From SABI01 sp028532915 (GTDB lineage: Bacteria; Spirochaetota; Spirochaetia; Sphaerochaetales; Sphaerochaetaceae): 64,000 bases of DNA. Numbering within the stretch: the first letter of the stretch is position 1; the number at the start of each line of letters is the position of its first letter. A model generated the notes under the pieces. The model was not told the DNA's origin, made no database searches, and was given only the letters and a program-made list of their open reading frames with translations. Location: the NCBI GenBank assembly GCA_963677225.1, contig OY781923.1, forward strand, positions 1,364,001 through 1,428,000, given 5' to 3'. Made by a program: the position numbers and the translations under genes. This document shows, one piece after another, positions 51,055 to 60,784 of this stretch.

Positions 51055-51609
51055 ATGGCAAATATGAACAAAAAAATACTTGTAGCGCTGGCTGAAGGGT
51101 TCGAGGAGATAGAGGCTCTCACTCCAGTCGACCTGCTTCGCAGATGCGGTGGAGAAGTCTCCATTGCCGGAGTCGGTTCTACCAACATAACAGGCGGACA
51201 CGGGATCAAAGTAACCTGTGACATGCTTATCAGTGAAGCCGGTCTCGATTATGACGCAATCATCATTCCCGGTGGCGGTCTGGGTGCAAGGAATCTGAGT
51301 GAATCCTGGGAAGTTCATGAGAAAATGCTGATGCTCGTGAACCAGGGAGCTCTTCTCGCATCCATCTGTGCTTCTCCTGCCGTAGTTCTCGGTCCTGCGG
51401 GTCTGCTGAACGGCCATCGGGCAGTCTGTTATCCCGGAGCTGAGGTCAACACCCCCGATTTTGAATTCTCCGACGAACCTGTGTGTGTCGACGGGAATCT
51501 CATCACGGCCCGTGGTGCAGGATGTGCCGTCGATTTTTCTCTGGCAATCATTGAACACCTGTATGACAAGGAAACAAGTGACCGCATTCGAAGTGCCATC
51601 ATCGCCTAG
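51055..51609 (+). CDS. DJ-1/PfpI family protein
   Basis: A 184-residue DJ-1-subfamily protein. LAEGFEEIEALTPVDLLRR holds the conserved acidic residue (E17 or E18) and LASICASPAVV the nucleophile-elbow Cys (C105). The pattern matches DJ-1/YajL/ThiJ proteins associated with oxidative stress or glyoxal handling. It starts 6 bases after aroG and ends 12 bases before the DUF1846 gene, so it is cotranscribed. No signal peptide. Confidence 0.93.
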   Translation: MANMNKKILVALAEGFEEIEALTPVDLLRRCGGEVSIAGVGSTNITGGHGIKVTCDMLISEAGLDYDAIIIPGGGLGARNLSESWEVHEKMLMLVNQGALLASICASPAVVLGPAGLLNGHRAVCYPGAEVNTPDFEFSDEPVCVDGNLITARGAGCAVDFSLAIIEHLYDKETSDRIRSAIIA

Positions 51610-51621
51610 AGGGAGAGTGAG

Positions 51622-53136
51622 ATGCATGCAGTCGGGTTCGATAATGAAAAGTATTTGAGAGAACAGCGTGATGCCATATTGCAGAGAATGGAATCTACAG
51701 ACGGCAAACTATATCTTGAGTGCGGAGGAAAGCTCCTTTATGACTATCACGCATCACGGGTTCTTCCAGGTTTTGACCCGAACGTGAAGATGAGAGTCTT
51801 TCAGTCGATCAAAGAAAAACTCGATGTGATCGTATGTATCTATGCCGAAGATATCGAAAGAAGAAAGATGCGTAACGATTTCGGGATCACCTATGATACC
51901 GATGTGTTCAAGATGATCGATGATTTTGCGATGTGGGATCTGGATGTGCGGAAGGTTGTGATCACCCGTTTCAAAGGGCAGTGGGGAGCTACACAGTTCA
52001 TGAACCGCCTGACAAGACGGGGAATAACGGTCTATACCCATGGTGAGACCGACGGATATCCTTCAGATGTCGATACGATCGTCAGTGACAGCGGCTATGG
52101 TGCCAATTCATATATCGAGACAGATCGTCCCGTAGTGCTGGTCACAGGACCGGGACCTGGGAGCGGTAAACTGGGAACCTGCCTCAGTCAGCTTTATCAT
52201 GACTACAGGAAGGGAAAAGCAAGCGGATATGCGAAATTCGAAACATTTCCGATCTGGAACCTGCCGATTGACCATCCAGTGAACAAAGCTTATGAAGCTG
52301 CTACCGTCGATATCGGAGATATCAATCAGATAGATCATTTCCATCTGAGTGCATATGGTGAACAGGCGGTCAATTATTCGCGCGATATGGAGGCCTTCCC
52401 TCTTCTCAGAAGGATCATGGAGAAAATCACGGGAAAACATTCACTCTATCAGTCTCCGACCGATATGGGAGTGAACAGGGCCGGATTCGGCATCACGGAC
52501 GACCCTGTCGTGAGAGAAGCCTCCAGACAGGAGATCATACGGCGCTTTTTTATTACAGCGAGCGAATATGCCCAGGGTATCGGAACTGCAGAGGCTCTGT
52601 CCAGAATACGGATACTCATGGATTCGATGGACCTCTCTACGCAGATGAGGCCGACTGTTTCAGCTTCCCACGAAGAACTGGAAAGGGCCGGTGCGAAAGG
52701 TAAAGGACATGACGGTATTGTCTGTGCCGCTGCCATTGAGCTTGGTGACGGAAAAATCGTGACCGGATCGAACTCCGAACTGATGCATGCATCATCCGCA
52801 CTCATTCTCAATGCGGTGAAGTATCTTGCTCAGATTCCCGACCAGATCGATCTTATTGCAAATTCTACAATCAGTTCTATCAGGCACCTGAAAAGGAATG
52901 TTCTCTCAGGTAGAAGAACAAGTCTCGATGTGGAAGAGACTCTAATCTGCCTTGCGATGAGTGCCGCCTCGAATCCGAGTGCAAAATATGCTCTCGATAA
53001 GCTCTCGCTGCTGAGAAACTGTGAGGTTCATCTGACGCACATCCCTTCTGCAGGTGATATAAGCGGATTAAGGAAGCTTACACTCCATGTGACCAGCGAA
53101 CCTGTCTTCCCCAGCAGTTCACTCCTTGCAGAATAG
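51622..53136 (+). CDS. DUF1846 (UPF0371) family protein
   Basis: A 504-residue cytoplasmic protein matching the DUF1846 family, function unknown. Characteristic blocks are KLYLECGGKLLYDYHASRVL, GFDPNVKMRVFQSIKEKLDV, VVLVTGPGPGSGKLGTCLSQ (a P-loop-like element), and FPIWNLPIDHPVNKAYEAAT. SPTDMGVNRAGFGI and the C-terminal domain are also conserved. GAGGGAGAG precedes the ATG. It lies behind aroG and DJ-1 in the same direction with short gaps. Confidence 0.93.
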   Translation: MHAVGFDNEKYLREQRDAILQRMESTDGKLYLECGGKLLYDYHASRVLPGFDPNVKMRVFQSIKEKLDVIVCIYAEDIERRKMRNDFGITYDTDVFKMIDDFAMWDLDVRKVVITRFKGQWGATQFMNRLTRRGITVYTHGETDGYPSDVDTIVSDSGYGANSYIETDRPVVLVTGPGPGSGKLGTCLSQLYHDYRKGKASGYAKFETFPIWNLPIDHPVNKAYEAATVDIGDINQIDHFHLSAYGEQAVNYSRDMEAFPLLRRIMEKITGKHSLYQSPTDMGVNRAGFGITDDPVVREASRQEIIRRFFITASEYAQGIGTAEALSRIRILMDSMDLSTQMRPTVSASHEELERAGAKGKGHDGIVCAAAIELGDGKIVTGSNSELMHASSALILNAVKYLAQIPDQIDLIANSTISSIRHLKRNVLSGRRTSLDVEETLICLAMSAASNPSAKYALDKLSLLRNCEVHLTHIPSAGDISGLRKLTLHVTSEPVFPSSSLLAE

Positions 53137-53143
53137 ATTCCTC

Positions 53144-53173
53144 TTTACCTGTAGAACTCTTTGACAGTACAAT
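53144..53173 (+). promoter_or_regulatory. Possible promoter for the cytidylate-kinase-like gene
   Basis: TTTACC (53144-53149) and TACAAT (53168-53173) with an 18-bp spacer, 22 bases before the start codon. Confidence 0.4.
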
Positions 53174-53195
53174 GAGAACACAAGGAGGACCTTAT

Positions 53196-53810
53196 ATGCA
53201 TACAGTTATTACCATAAGCAGACAGTTCGGTAGCGGTGGCAGAGAGATTGGAAGAGGTCTTGCTGAACATTTCAACATACCCTTTTACGACAGCGTGATC
53301 ATCACTATGGCTGCTGAGAAGAGCGGTATGAACAAAGAAGTACTCGAGAATCTCGATGAGAAGGCTTCGAACCGGTTTCTTTATACCCTTCCTTCGGGAC
53401 TTCCGAATCTCGGACAATTGTCAACTCCCGCACTCTATAATATCCCGTTGAGCGATACTCTGTTTCTCACAGAGTATGAGATTATCCAGGATCTTGGGAG
53501 GAAAGGCCCCTGTGTTATCGTCGGCAGATGCAGCGACTATATCCTGAAAGATATGGAAGATCATGTATCTCTGTTCATTCATGCATCCGAACAGTACAGG
53601 ACGAAACGGATTGCCGAATATGAGCAGATCAGCGAAAAGGAAGCTGCTTCAAAGATCTCCAAATATGACAAAGAAAGAAAGCGCTACCACGACTATTATG
53701 CTGCAAATACCTGGGGGGATGCTTCATTCTACGATCTGACAATAAATTCGGGACTGCTGGGGATCGAAAAGTGCATCAAGGTGATCTCTTCGTTTGTCTC
53801 AGCCATCTAG
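53196..53810 (+). CDS. Cytidylate kinase-like family protein
   Basis: A 204-residue P-loop protein of the Cytidylate_kin2 family. ITISRQFGSGGREIGRGLAE is the typical degenerate P-loop (FGSGG). CVIVGRCSDYIL, LFIHASEQYRTKRI and YDKERKRYHDYYAANTWGD follow the family order. The true substrate is not established for this group, which is distinct from the short Cmk at 30811. The ATG at 53196 follows CAAGGAGG; the frame from 53172 is rejected. Its TAG and the TAG of the convergent GGDEF gene share CTAG at 53807-53810. Confidence 0.88.
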   Translation: MHTVITISRQFGSGGREIGRGLAEHFNIPFYDSVIITMAAEKSGMNKEVLENLDEKASNRFLYTLPSGLPNLGQLSTPALYNIPLSDTLFLTEYEIIQDLGRKGPCVIVGRCSDYILKDMEDHVSLFIHASEQYRTKRIAEYEQISEKEAASKISKYDKERKRYHDYYAANTWGDASFYDLTINSGLLGIEKCIKVISSFVSAI

Positions 53811-55525
53811 ACAGGGGTGCGTTCAGGGGCCATGGAACCGTTTTTCATTCTCTTTTTGCATTCATACATCCTCTTGTCAGCTTCGGTTATGACATTGACC
53901 AGATTGCAGGGATTCGTGAATGAACACCTTTTTGCTCCTACTGATACAGTATAGGGGCCATAGGAGACTCTGAGAGGATGGTCGAGAATAGACTGAGCTA
54001 TGAGAATGAGCTGTTCTTCGGTGACTCTCGGGATGAACGCGACGAACTCATCTCCTCCTATCCGGTAGACATCGGATCCGTAGGGAACCAGCCTGATGAT
54101 CTGATAGGCGAAATCTTTCAAGACCTCATCTCCGCATGAGTGACCATATGTATCGTTCATCTTCTTAAGATCGTTGATATCGCACACGATCACACCGATG
54201 ACATCATAGTATTTCTTGTTCTTCATGATCTGTTCTATCTGGTTGTCATAGGCCATCCGGTTGTTCAGTCCGGTGAGGGAGTCTGTGAGGGCCAGTTCAA
54301 GCAGTTTCTGTTCTCTGAACGATGTCTGACGGTGCTGACTGATAACCCGCAGAGTCTGAAACAGCATGATTGAACCGCTGATGCCCATTCCGAGATGAAG
54401 AAGGACAGCGTCATCTGGATTCACCTGCAGAAGAAGGAGTAATTCCTCCGCTCCAACTGTCACCAGAAGTACTGCGATCGCATAGATGAAGGTGATCAAC
54501 TCCCTGTTCCCTTCGAAATAGTCGATGATAAGGACTGTTGTGAGTGAGATGATGTAAAGTCCGAGAGATAATCCTGCGATGCTGATCAGATCGGTATATT
54601 CGAACAAGCCGGTCAGCTGCCCCAAACCACCTGCGATATATGCTGTTATGAAACCGTAGGATATGTAGAGAAACCCCTTCGTTTTTCTTCTGATGATCCT
54701 GTATGAGTTATTCACGTACTGGACGAGAAAGTAGGGGAGGAGGAACAGTGCTATGATACTGAAATTAAGAGGCATGATAGGATTGGCGACAATGAAGAAT
54801 TTGCATGATGTCTGAGTCACCACCCAGGCACCGAGAGCACACTCGATCAACCCGAAATAGAGTATCGAACGATTCACATTCCTTTCAGAGAATCTGAAGG
54901 ATACTGCGACAGCAGCTGCACCGATGAGCAGGAACATTCCTCCGAAGACCAGGGAAGGCCACTCTCTCAATTCATGTACTATCAGTGTCGATTTTTGTGC
55001 AAGAATGGGAACTTCGATAGCGCCGGAGAAGGCATTATCGGAGGTGAAATGGTAGACAAGAGTGAGAGGTGCTCCTTCATAACCGTCAGGAAGATCGATG
55101 AACTGGGTGTAACCGCCTCCCAGGACGGGTTTTTTCCATCCGCCTGTATGTCCGAAAGAATAGATGGTTTGACCATCAAGAAGAACATCCAGAGATGTCA
55201 TTGAGGTGTGAACCGCAAGACAGTTGATGCCTTCAAGGCCTTCTTCTGGTAATGTGGTCGTTGCTCTGACTTCTTTTCCCTCAACCTTCTGATCAAGCAC
55301 GACAGGCAGAAGTACGTCACTATTGAATATTTCATCATCGATAGAAACAGACCATCCGGATTCGAGATGAATCATTCTGTCATCGACTACAGGCGGCACC
55401 TGAAGCTGAGAATCGAAATATAGAGAGAAGCAGAGCACGATGACGACCATGATGAACCCGACTCTGAGCAGATGCGGAGGATGTGGCCTTCTTACTTTGG
55501 GTGTCGGAAGTTTAGTATTTACCAT
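53807..55525 (-). CDS. 7TM-DISM-like receptor with GGDEF diguanylate cyclase domain
   Basis: A 572-residue membrane signalling protein. An N-terminal TM (about 21-37) leads to an extracytoplasmic domain (40-190), then seven TM helices (about 190-395), matching the 7TMR-DISM arrangement. A short linker joins the C-terminal diguanylate cyclase domain. LTDSLTGLNNRMAYD begins it and RIGGDEF (about residue 488) is an intact catalytic loop. No RxxD inhibitory site was evident five residues before GGDEF. It should make cyclic di-GMP in response to an external ligand. The ribosome-binding site is weak (AGAGG 18 bases upstream). Confidence 0.9.
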   Translation of the reverse strand: MVNTKLPTPKVRRPHPPHLLRVGFIMVVIVLCFSLYFDSQLQVPPVVDDRMIHLESGWSVSIDDEIFNSDVLLPVVLDQKVEGKEVRATTTLPEEGLEGINCLAVHTSMTSLDVLLDGQTIYSFGHTGGWKKPVLGGGYTQFIDLPDGYEGAPLTLVYHFTSDNAFSGAIEVPILAQKSTLIVHELREWPSLVFGGMFLLIGAAAVAVSFRFSERNVNRSILYFGLIECALGAWVVTQTSCKFFIVANPIMPLNFSIIALFLLPYFLVQYVNNSYRIIRRKTKGFLYISYGFITAYIAGGLGQLTGLFEYTDLISIAGLSLGLYIISLTTVLIIDYFEGNRELITFIYAIAVLLVTVGAEELLLLLQVNPDDAVLLHLGMGISGSIMLFQTLRVISQHRQTSFREQKLLELALTDSLTGLNNRMAYDNQIEQIMKNKKYYDVIGVIVCDINDLKKMNDTYGHSCGDEVLKDFAYQIIRLVPYGSDVYRIGGDEFVAFIPRVTEEQLILIAQSILDHPLRVSYGPYTVSVGAKRCSFTNPCNLVNVITEADKRMYECKKRMKNGSMAPERTPV

Positions 55526-55606
55526 ATTATAAATTAATTCATCCTCTTACATTTTATCTGTTAGATGTTGTGTGTTATCATAGCATAACTTCCTGCTGTT
55601 ATAAAA

Positions 55607-55637
55607 GAAAAAAATACCGCATCTGAGATGCGGTATT
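55607..55637 (-). terminator. Terminator of ackA
   Basis: AATACCGCATC (55613-55623) and GATGCGGTATT (55627-55637) form an 11-bp stem with a TGA loop; on the minus strand a T-rich run follows (55607-55614). It lies 13 bases after the ackA stop. Confidence 0.93.
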
Positions 55638-55650
55638 CATATGGAGGTAA

Positions 55651-56985
55651 TTACCTCGGATAAACGAGGACTTTTTCAAGCTCTGGCTTCTTTGCAAGAT
55701 CCTCTTTCAGTGCGGCGGCTCTGGCCTTATTTACATAATCTTTATGCTGGAATGAATAGGTGAAATTCATATGCACGTCATAGGTTCCCTGCATGAGTGC
55801 ATATGCATCTTCGGTCATCACCAGTTCTTCATCTGTCGGGATGATGTAGATCCTGACCGGAGATCCGTCAACACTGATATCCAGTTCTCCGTTTCTGCAC
55901 TGTGCTATCGCATTTTTCTGTTCGTCGAGGTGGATTCCCAGAATCTCAAGGTCCTTCAACGATCCGAGTCTGATATGGGGTGCCATCTCTCCGACTCCTG
56001 CCGTGAAGACGACCGCATCGACCCTTCCGAGTTCGGCAGCGTATGCTCCGATGTATTTCTTGATCCGGTGGGTTTCCATGTCTATTGCAAGCTGTGCCTT
56101 CTCGTTTCCTTCGGCGGCAGCGGAACGGACATCGCGTCGGTCGCTCATCCCGCAGATTCCCATCAGACCGCTTTTCTTGTTGAGACTGGTATCCATATCG
56201 TTGACATTCATACCGGTATTATTGCAGATATAGGGAAGAATGGCAGGATCCAGATCTCCGCTTCTTGTACCCATGACGAGCCCTTCAAGAGGTGTGAGAC
56301 CCATCGATGTGTCGACACATACTCCGTTTTTGACTGCACAGATCGAAGAACCGTTTCCTATATGGCAGATGATGAGATTCGTATCTTTCGGGTCTTTACC
56401 GAGCAGAACAGAAGCTCTCTTTGCTGTATACAGATATGATGTGCCGTGGAATCCGTAACGTCTCACGTTGTGATCCTTATACCATTCATAGGGGACGGCA
56501 TACATGTATGATTCAGGAGGCATAGTCTGATGCCAAGCGGTATCCATGATGATTGCATGAGGGATATCCGGCATTACAGAAAGCGCGGCTTCGATACCCA
56601 TGATATTCGCCGGCATGTGAAGCGGTCCGAGCGGGATGAACGCTTTGATCTGTTCGATCACCTCTTTTGTGATGAGGGCCGACTGTTTGAATAATTCTCC
56701 GCCATGCAGGACTCTGTGTCCGACAGCACCTATTTCACTCATGTCCGAAATGACACCATGTTCGCTGTCGAGCAGCATTTTGATGATCAATTCGATTGCT
56801 TCTTTATGAGTAGGGCATTGTACTTTTTCAGTATATTTTCCGTTCGTTGTCTTCTTGTGTTCAATGATCGAGTACTCCAACCCGATACGTTCGACGACTC
56901 CGACAGCTAATACCGCTTTCTCGTTCCAGTCATACACCTGATATTTTGCGGAAGAACTCCCGCAATTCAGTGTGAGAATAATCAT
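55651..56985 (-). CDS. ackA: Acetate kinase
   Basis: A 444-residue ASKHA-fold kinase converting acetyl phosphate and ADP to acetate and ATP. ILTLNCGSSSAKYQVYD is the N-terminal phosphate motif. HRVLHGGE, MDTAWHQTMP, RYGFHGTSYLYTAKRA, CHIGNGSSICAV and DTSMGLTPLEGLVMGTRSGD are family signatures. FTAGVGEMAPHIR closes the active site. The C-terminus extends about 40 residues beyond typical AckA with a charged helix. GGAGGTC precedes the start. No pta gene lies next to it in this window. Confidence 0.96.
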   Translation of the reverse strand: MIILTLNCGSSSAKYQVYDWNEKAVLAVGVVERIGLEYSIIEHKKTTNGKYTEKVQCPTHKEAIELIIKMLLDSEHGVISDMSEIGAVGHRVLHGGELFKQSALITKEVIEQIKAFIPLGPLHMPANIMGIEAALSVMPDIPHAIIMDTAWHQTMPPESYMYAVPYEWYKDHNVRRYGFHGTSYLYTAKRASVLLGKDPKDTNLIICHIGNGSSICAVKNGVCVDTSMGLTPLEGLVMGTRSGDLDPAILPYICNNTGMNVNDMDTSLNKKSGLMGICGMSDRRDVRSAAAEGNEKAQLAIDMETHRIKKYIGAYAAELGRVDAVVFTAGVGEMAPHIRLGSLKDLEILGIHLDEQKNAIAQCRNGELDISVDGSPVRIYIIPTDEELVMTEDAYALMQGTYDVHMNFTYSFQHKDYVNKARAAALKEDLAKKPELEKVLVYPR

Positions 56986-57106
56986 GACGACCTCCTGAAT
57001 TTTGGCTCAAATTGTAATATTTGTTTTAACGGGCTAATTTTTACATGCATAGAATAAAAAATCAATGATTTCGATTCAATCATTTTACTCTCTCCGTATA
57101 TTTATC

Positions 57107-58372
57107 ATGAGATGGCAGAAAAAGAGGTGGATGATACTGGCCTTTCTCTTCTTTTTATCTGATAGCGCTTATCCGCACGAAATAGATCTCAGCTGTGAAG
57201 GCACTAGACTGGATATGGAGGTCGGCAACTCGATTTCTATCGGCAGCGACAGCACAATCTTCTACACTACGGAATCGGTCTTCGATGAAGAGTTCTTATT
57301 TCGTTCCAAATTTATGGTAACGTCCCCTGTGCTTTCGGTGGCCGATATCACAGGAGCCAAGGGGATCGAGATGCTCAGCGGAGATATCTATCGAACGCCT
57401 TTGAGAGTGAATTTCTCCGGCGGTCCGATGAAATACAGTCCGGGAGGGGCAGACAGGGTGGCACTTGTGCTGAATATGAGATTATCCAGCATTGATCTGT
57501 ATCCATATATTCTCTTTCGTACGGGGAAAGAGCGCTCCTGTTTTTCCGAAGGGATCGTGGCAGGTGATGATGGTCTGAGCATGGGCTTATCATTTTCGGA
57601 AACAGTCAGAGAGAGCACAGTTGATGATCCTGTAGTGTTTTGGGACAGGTTGTTTCCTCAGCAAAGTGCGAATGTGTTTCTGTTCGAAAGAAAGAGACCT
57701 TTTCAGTTTCTTACTGTATCCTATCTGGTGAACGCACATTTTGCTGTGAGGTACGCACCGGCTTTCTCCTCAATTTTCAATATCGTGATCGATGGTGCAG
57801 GCGCTCACCGTCTGACGTGTGAGATGACTCAGTTTCCCGTTCTTCGATCCTATTGGGAGAGCACCACGTATGATCTTCTCAAAAGCAGTGCGTACAGACT
57901 ATATCTGCGATATCGTTATGAAGGGGAGTCTCTCATTTTCAGCGGAACTTACAGGCATATACGTTCGCGTAGAGAGCCTTTCGCCTCGTATTATCAGGAG
58001 TATACCGATGAACTTGTCTGCAAAATCAGCACGAACCTCATACATGCAGAAAGTTCAAGAAGGGTGAGAATGGAGCCGACCGGGAAGATCACGTTCAGAG
58101 ATTCTTTTTCATTGTCCTGTGCATTCTCTCTTTTCGATGTGGATATGCAATTCTCCGTCAGAACCGTCAGCGAAGAGGGCAGTTTCTCATCATTTCAAGC
58201 AGATGCGGCCTTCGAATCTGCAGGATTCGCGGTCGGGGTCACCGTGCATGATGATCTGTCGCTGGAGGCTGATCTCTCATACAGCTGTATCGATATCAAT
58301 TTACCTCTAACGATTAAGATCTCAACGGCAAAGACTATCCGTATCGATGTGGAATTTACCAGCGACCGATGA
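57107..58372 (+). CDS. Exported protein of unknown function, beta-rich
   Basis: A 421-residue protein I do not recognise. From the ATG at 57107, MRWQKKRWMILAFLFFLSDS gives a good signal peptide with cleavage near SAYP-HE. The rest is rich in alternating hydrophobic/polar strands (for example SLSCAFSLFDVDMQFSVRT and LEADLSYSCIDINLPLTIKI), as expected of a periplasmic or outer-membrane beta protein. The frame is open to an ATG at 57065; neither start has a clear ribosome-binding site. It overlaps the convergent murB by 17 bases at the 3' end. Confidence 0.62.
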   Translation: MRWQKKRWMILAFLFFLSDSAYPHEIDLSCEGTRLDMEVGNSISIGSDSTIFYTTESVFDEEFLFRSKFMVTSPVLSVADITGAKGIEMLSGDIYRTPLRVNFSGGPMKYSPGGADRVALVLNMRLSSIDLYPYILFRTGKERSCFSEGIVAGDDGLSMGLSFSETVRESTVDDPVVFWDRLFPQQSANVFLFERKRPFQFLTVSYLVNAHFAVRYAPAFSSIFNIVIDGAGAHRLTCEMTQFPVLRSYWESTTYDLLKSSAYRLYLRYRYEGESLIFSGTYRHIRSRREPFASYYQEYTDELVCKISTNLIHAESSRRVRMEPTGKITFRDSFSLSCAFSLFDVDMQFSVRTVSEEGSFSSFQADAAFESAGFAVGVTVHDDLSLEADLSYSCIDINLPLTIKISTAKTIRIDVEFTSDR

Positions 58373-59294
58373 GCTGCACTTCACGCTCAAGAGAGATCGA
58401 AGTCTCTTTCTCGATCTTTTCGCGAACCATCTCCGAAAGGGCATATATGTCCGCACTTGTTGTATCCTGAGAGGACTTCAAAATGAAATTAGCATGATTC
58501 GCGCTGACGATCGCTCCGTGGTAGTTCATTTGCTTCAGACCTGTTTTCTCGATGAGTCTTCCCGCTGATTCTCCCGGCGGATTTTTGAACATACAGCCTG
58601 CACTGGGCAGATCGAACTGTCCTTTTCTCAACCTGATATTCCGGCTTTCCTCCTTGGCCAGACGGGCTTCGGAGGAATTCTTGTTGGGTATAAGGCGCAG
58701 TGCAACTTCGTAGAGGACGCACTCTTTGCCGCTGAAGAAGGATGCTCTGTATTGTCTGTCTGCTTTGAACGGGTAGTATCGGAAAAGATTCCCCCCGTAG
58801 TCTACATAATCGACCCATTCCACGAAATCCATGATAGAGACTTCTCTGACTCCGGCATTTCCCCATACCGCGCCTCCTATGGATCCGGGAAGACCTCCCA
58901 GCGGTTCGAGACCGCTGAGATTGTGTTCGATGGCAACGTTTATCGCCGTGTCCAGAGGAAGGCCGCTGTGAGCCACGCAGAGCACTCCGCGAATATGATG
59001 CCGGTTGAGACCGGTCAGAAGGATGACGAGTCCTTCAACTCCCTTGTCACTGATGAGTACATTCGATCCGCCTGCGAGTATCGTTACAGGAAGATTCCTC
59101 TCTTCAGCCCATCTGAGAGCTTCTCTGAGCTCGTCGAGATGGCCCGGTTCAGCAAGATAATCTGCAGCCCCACCGGTGCGGTAGGTTGAATGCATCCTGA
59201 GCGGTACGTTGGCTCTGATGATCTGGTCTATATTGATTTTTTCACTTTCATTGCGTATTGTTGTACTCACACAGGAATAATATCTTATTTTCAC
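58356..59294 (-). CDS. murB: UDP-N-acetylenolpyruvoylglucosamine reductase
   Basis: A 312-residue FAD enzyme making UDP-MurNAc. The FAD site is visible in HSTYRTGGAADYLAEP, ILAGGSNVLISDKGVEGLVI and GLEPLGGLPGSIGGAVWGNA. The proton-donor motif reads PSAGCMFKNP, with Cys where E. coli has Ser; this variant occurs in other MurBs. LIEKTGLKQMNYHGAIVS and HANFIL complete the C-domain. The start is uncertain: GTG at 59294 lies only 3 bases after GGAGA, and GTG at 59270 is another candidate. It is a single gene on minus, divergent from cysS. Confidence 0.93.
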   Translation of the reverse strand: MKIRYYSCVSTTIRNESEKINIDQIIRANVPLRMHSTYRTGGAADYLAEPGHLDELREALRWAEERNLPVTILAGGSNVLISDKGVEGLVILLTGLNRHHIRGVLCVAHSGLPLDTAINVAIEHNLSGLEPLGGLPGSIGGAVWGNAGVREVSIMDFVEWVDYVDYGGNLFRYYPFKADRQYRASFFSGKECVLYEVALRLIPNKNSSEARLAKEESRNIRLRKGQFDLPSAGCMFKNPPGESAGRLIEKTGLKQMNYHGAIVSANHANFILKSSQDTTSADIYALSEMVREKIEKETSISLEREVQLIGRW

Positions 59295-59340
59295 TCTCCG
59301 TTCAATGCTGTGAAAAATCGATAAGATAGAAGGAACAATA

Positions 59341-60756
59341 ATGAATATATCAATCTACAATACTATGGACCGGAAAATCGAACCTTTTATTCCTTTACAC
59401 GGGAAGAGTGTCGGGATGTATTGCTGTGGCCCTACAGTCTATAATTATGCACATATCGGGAATCTCCGGACATATATCTTCGAAGACCTGCTGCACAGGA
59501 TCCTCACTTATGCAGGCTACGATCTCAAGCATGTGATGAATGTCACCGATGTCGGACACCTCAGCGATGACGGCGATGAGGGTGAGGACAAGATGGAAAG
59601 AAGATCGAGGGAGAGCGGAATGAGCGTCTATGATATCGCTCAGATGTATACTGCAGCCTTCTTCGAAGATACTGATGCTCTCAATATCATCACACCCGAC
59701 GTTGCATGCAGAGCGACAGAACATATTGATCAGATGATAGCGCTGATAAAACGGCTCGAAGAGAACGGCCATACCTATATCAGCGGAGGGAATGTCTATT
59801 TCAGTATCGATACCTTTCCCGAATACGGTCGTCTGGCCAAATTGAATCTGGATCAGCTGCAGTCAGGAGCCAGGATCGAAGTCGATGAGAACAAGAAGAA
59901 TCCGAAAGATTTCGTACTCTGGTTCACAAAATCAAAATTCGAGAATCATGCGATGATGTGGGATTCTCCCTGGGGTTCCGGTTATCCCGGATGGCATATC
60001 GAATGTTCGGCGATGAGCATGCATTATCTCGGTGAATCTTTTGATATTCACTGCGGCGGGATCGACCACGTCAATGTTCATCATACCAATGAGATCGCAC
60101 AGAGTGAGGCGGCAACAGGAAAGAACTGGGTAAAATACTGGGTGCACGGTGAGTTTCTCATCAATGAAACCGGTAAAATGTCCAAATCCAAAGGAGAGTT
60201 CCTCACACTTTCTCTTCTGAAGGAGAAAGGATATGAGCCTCTCGATTACCGTTACTTCTGTCTTGGAGGCCATTACCGTTCCCAGCTTGTCTTCTCCTGG
60301 AAATCTCTTGATGCTGCAAAGAACGGAAGAAAGAATCTGATGAAGGCGGTTTCAGGATTGCCTTTCGATACGTCCCGTACCGTAGAGAGTATCACAGATG
60401 AGGACTCGCTTTCCTACCTCGAGCAGTTCAAAGACCATATCAGTGTAGATTTGCACATTCCTCAAGCTCTCGCTCTTTTGTGGACATTGGTAAAAGATAG
60501 TACAGTTTCAGATGAAGACAAAGCTGTTCTTATCAGAGATATGGACAGGATATTCGCCCTGGATCTCACGGTGAAACAACCTGAAGGGGATGAAAGTGAT
60601 ATTCCTCAGGAGATACACGATCTGGTTGAACAGAGGGTTCAGGCCAAGAAAGATAAGAATTATCCCCTGGCGGATGAGGTTCGTGCTATAGTAGAGAGCA
60701 AAGGGTATCTGATTAAGGATACTAAAGATGGACCTATAGTTTCTAAGAAATTGTAA
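59341..60756 (+). CDS. cysS: Cysteinyl-tRNA synthetase
   Basis: A 471-residue class I synthetase. The zinc Cys and HIGH motif are in GMYCCGPTVYNYAHIGNLRT (HIGN form), further zinc ligands in GWHIECSAMSMHYLG and HTNEIAQSEAATG. KMSKSKGEFLTL is the KMSKS loop. The DALR-like C-domain includes ARKDKNYPLADEVR-type QAKKDKNYPLADEVRAIVES. AGAAGGAAC precedes the ATG. The ECF sigma gene follows after 28 bases. Confidence 0.97.
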   Translation: MNISIYNTMDRKIEPFIPLHGKSVGMYCCGPTVYNYAHIGNLRTYIFEDLLHRILTYAGYDLKHVMNVTDVGHLSDDGDEGEDKMERRSRESGMSVYDIAQMYTAAFFEDTDALNIITPDVACRATEHIDQMIALIKRLEENGHTYISGGNVYFSIDTFPEYGRLAKLNLDQLQSGARIEVDENKKNPKDFVLWFTKSKFENHAMMWDSPWGSGYPGWHIECSAMSMHYLGESFDIHCGGIDHVNVHHTNEIAQSEAATGKNWVKYWVHGEFLINETGKMSKSKGEFLTLSLLKEKGYEPLDYRYFCLGGHYRSQLVFSWKSLDAAKNGRKNLMKAVSGLPFDTSRTVESITDEDSLSYLEQFKDHISVDLHIPQALALLWTLVKDSTVSDEDKAVLIRDMDRIFALDLTVKQPEGDESDIPQEIHDLVEQRVQAKKDKNYPLADEVRAIVESKGYLIKDTKDGPIVSKKL

Positions 60757-60784
60757 CCGTCATGATATGTGAGTTGTTAAGTAT

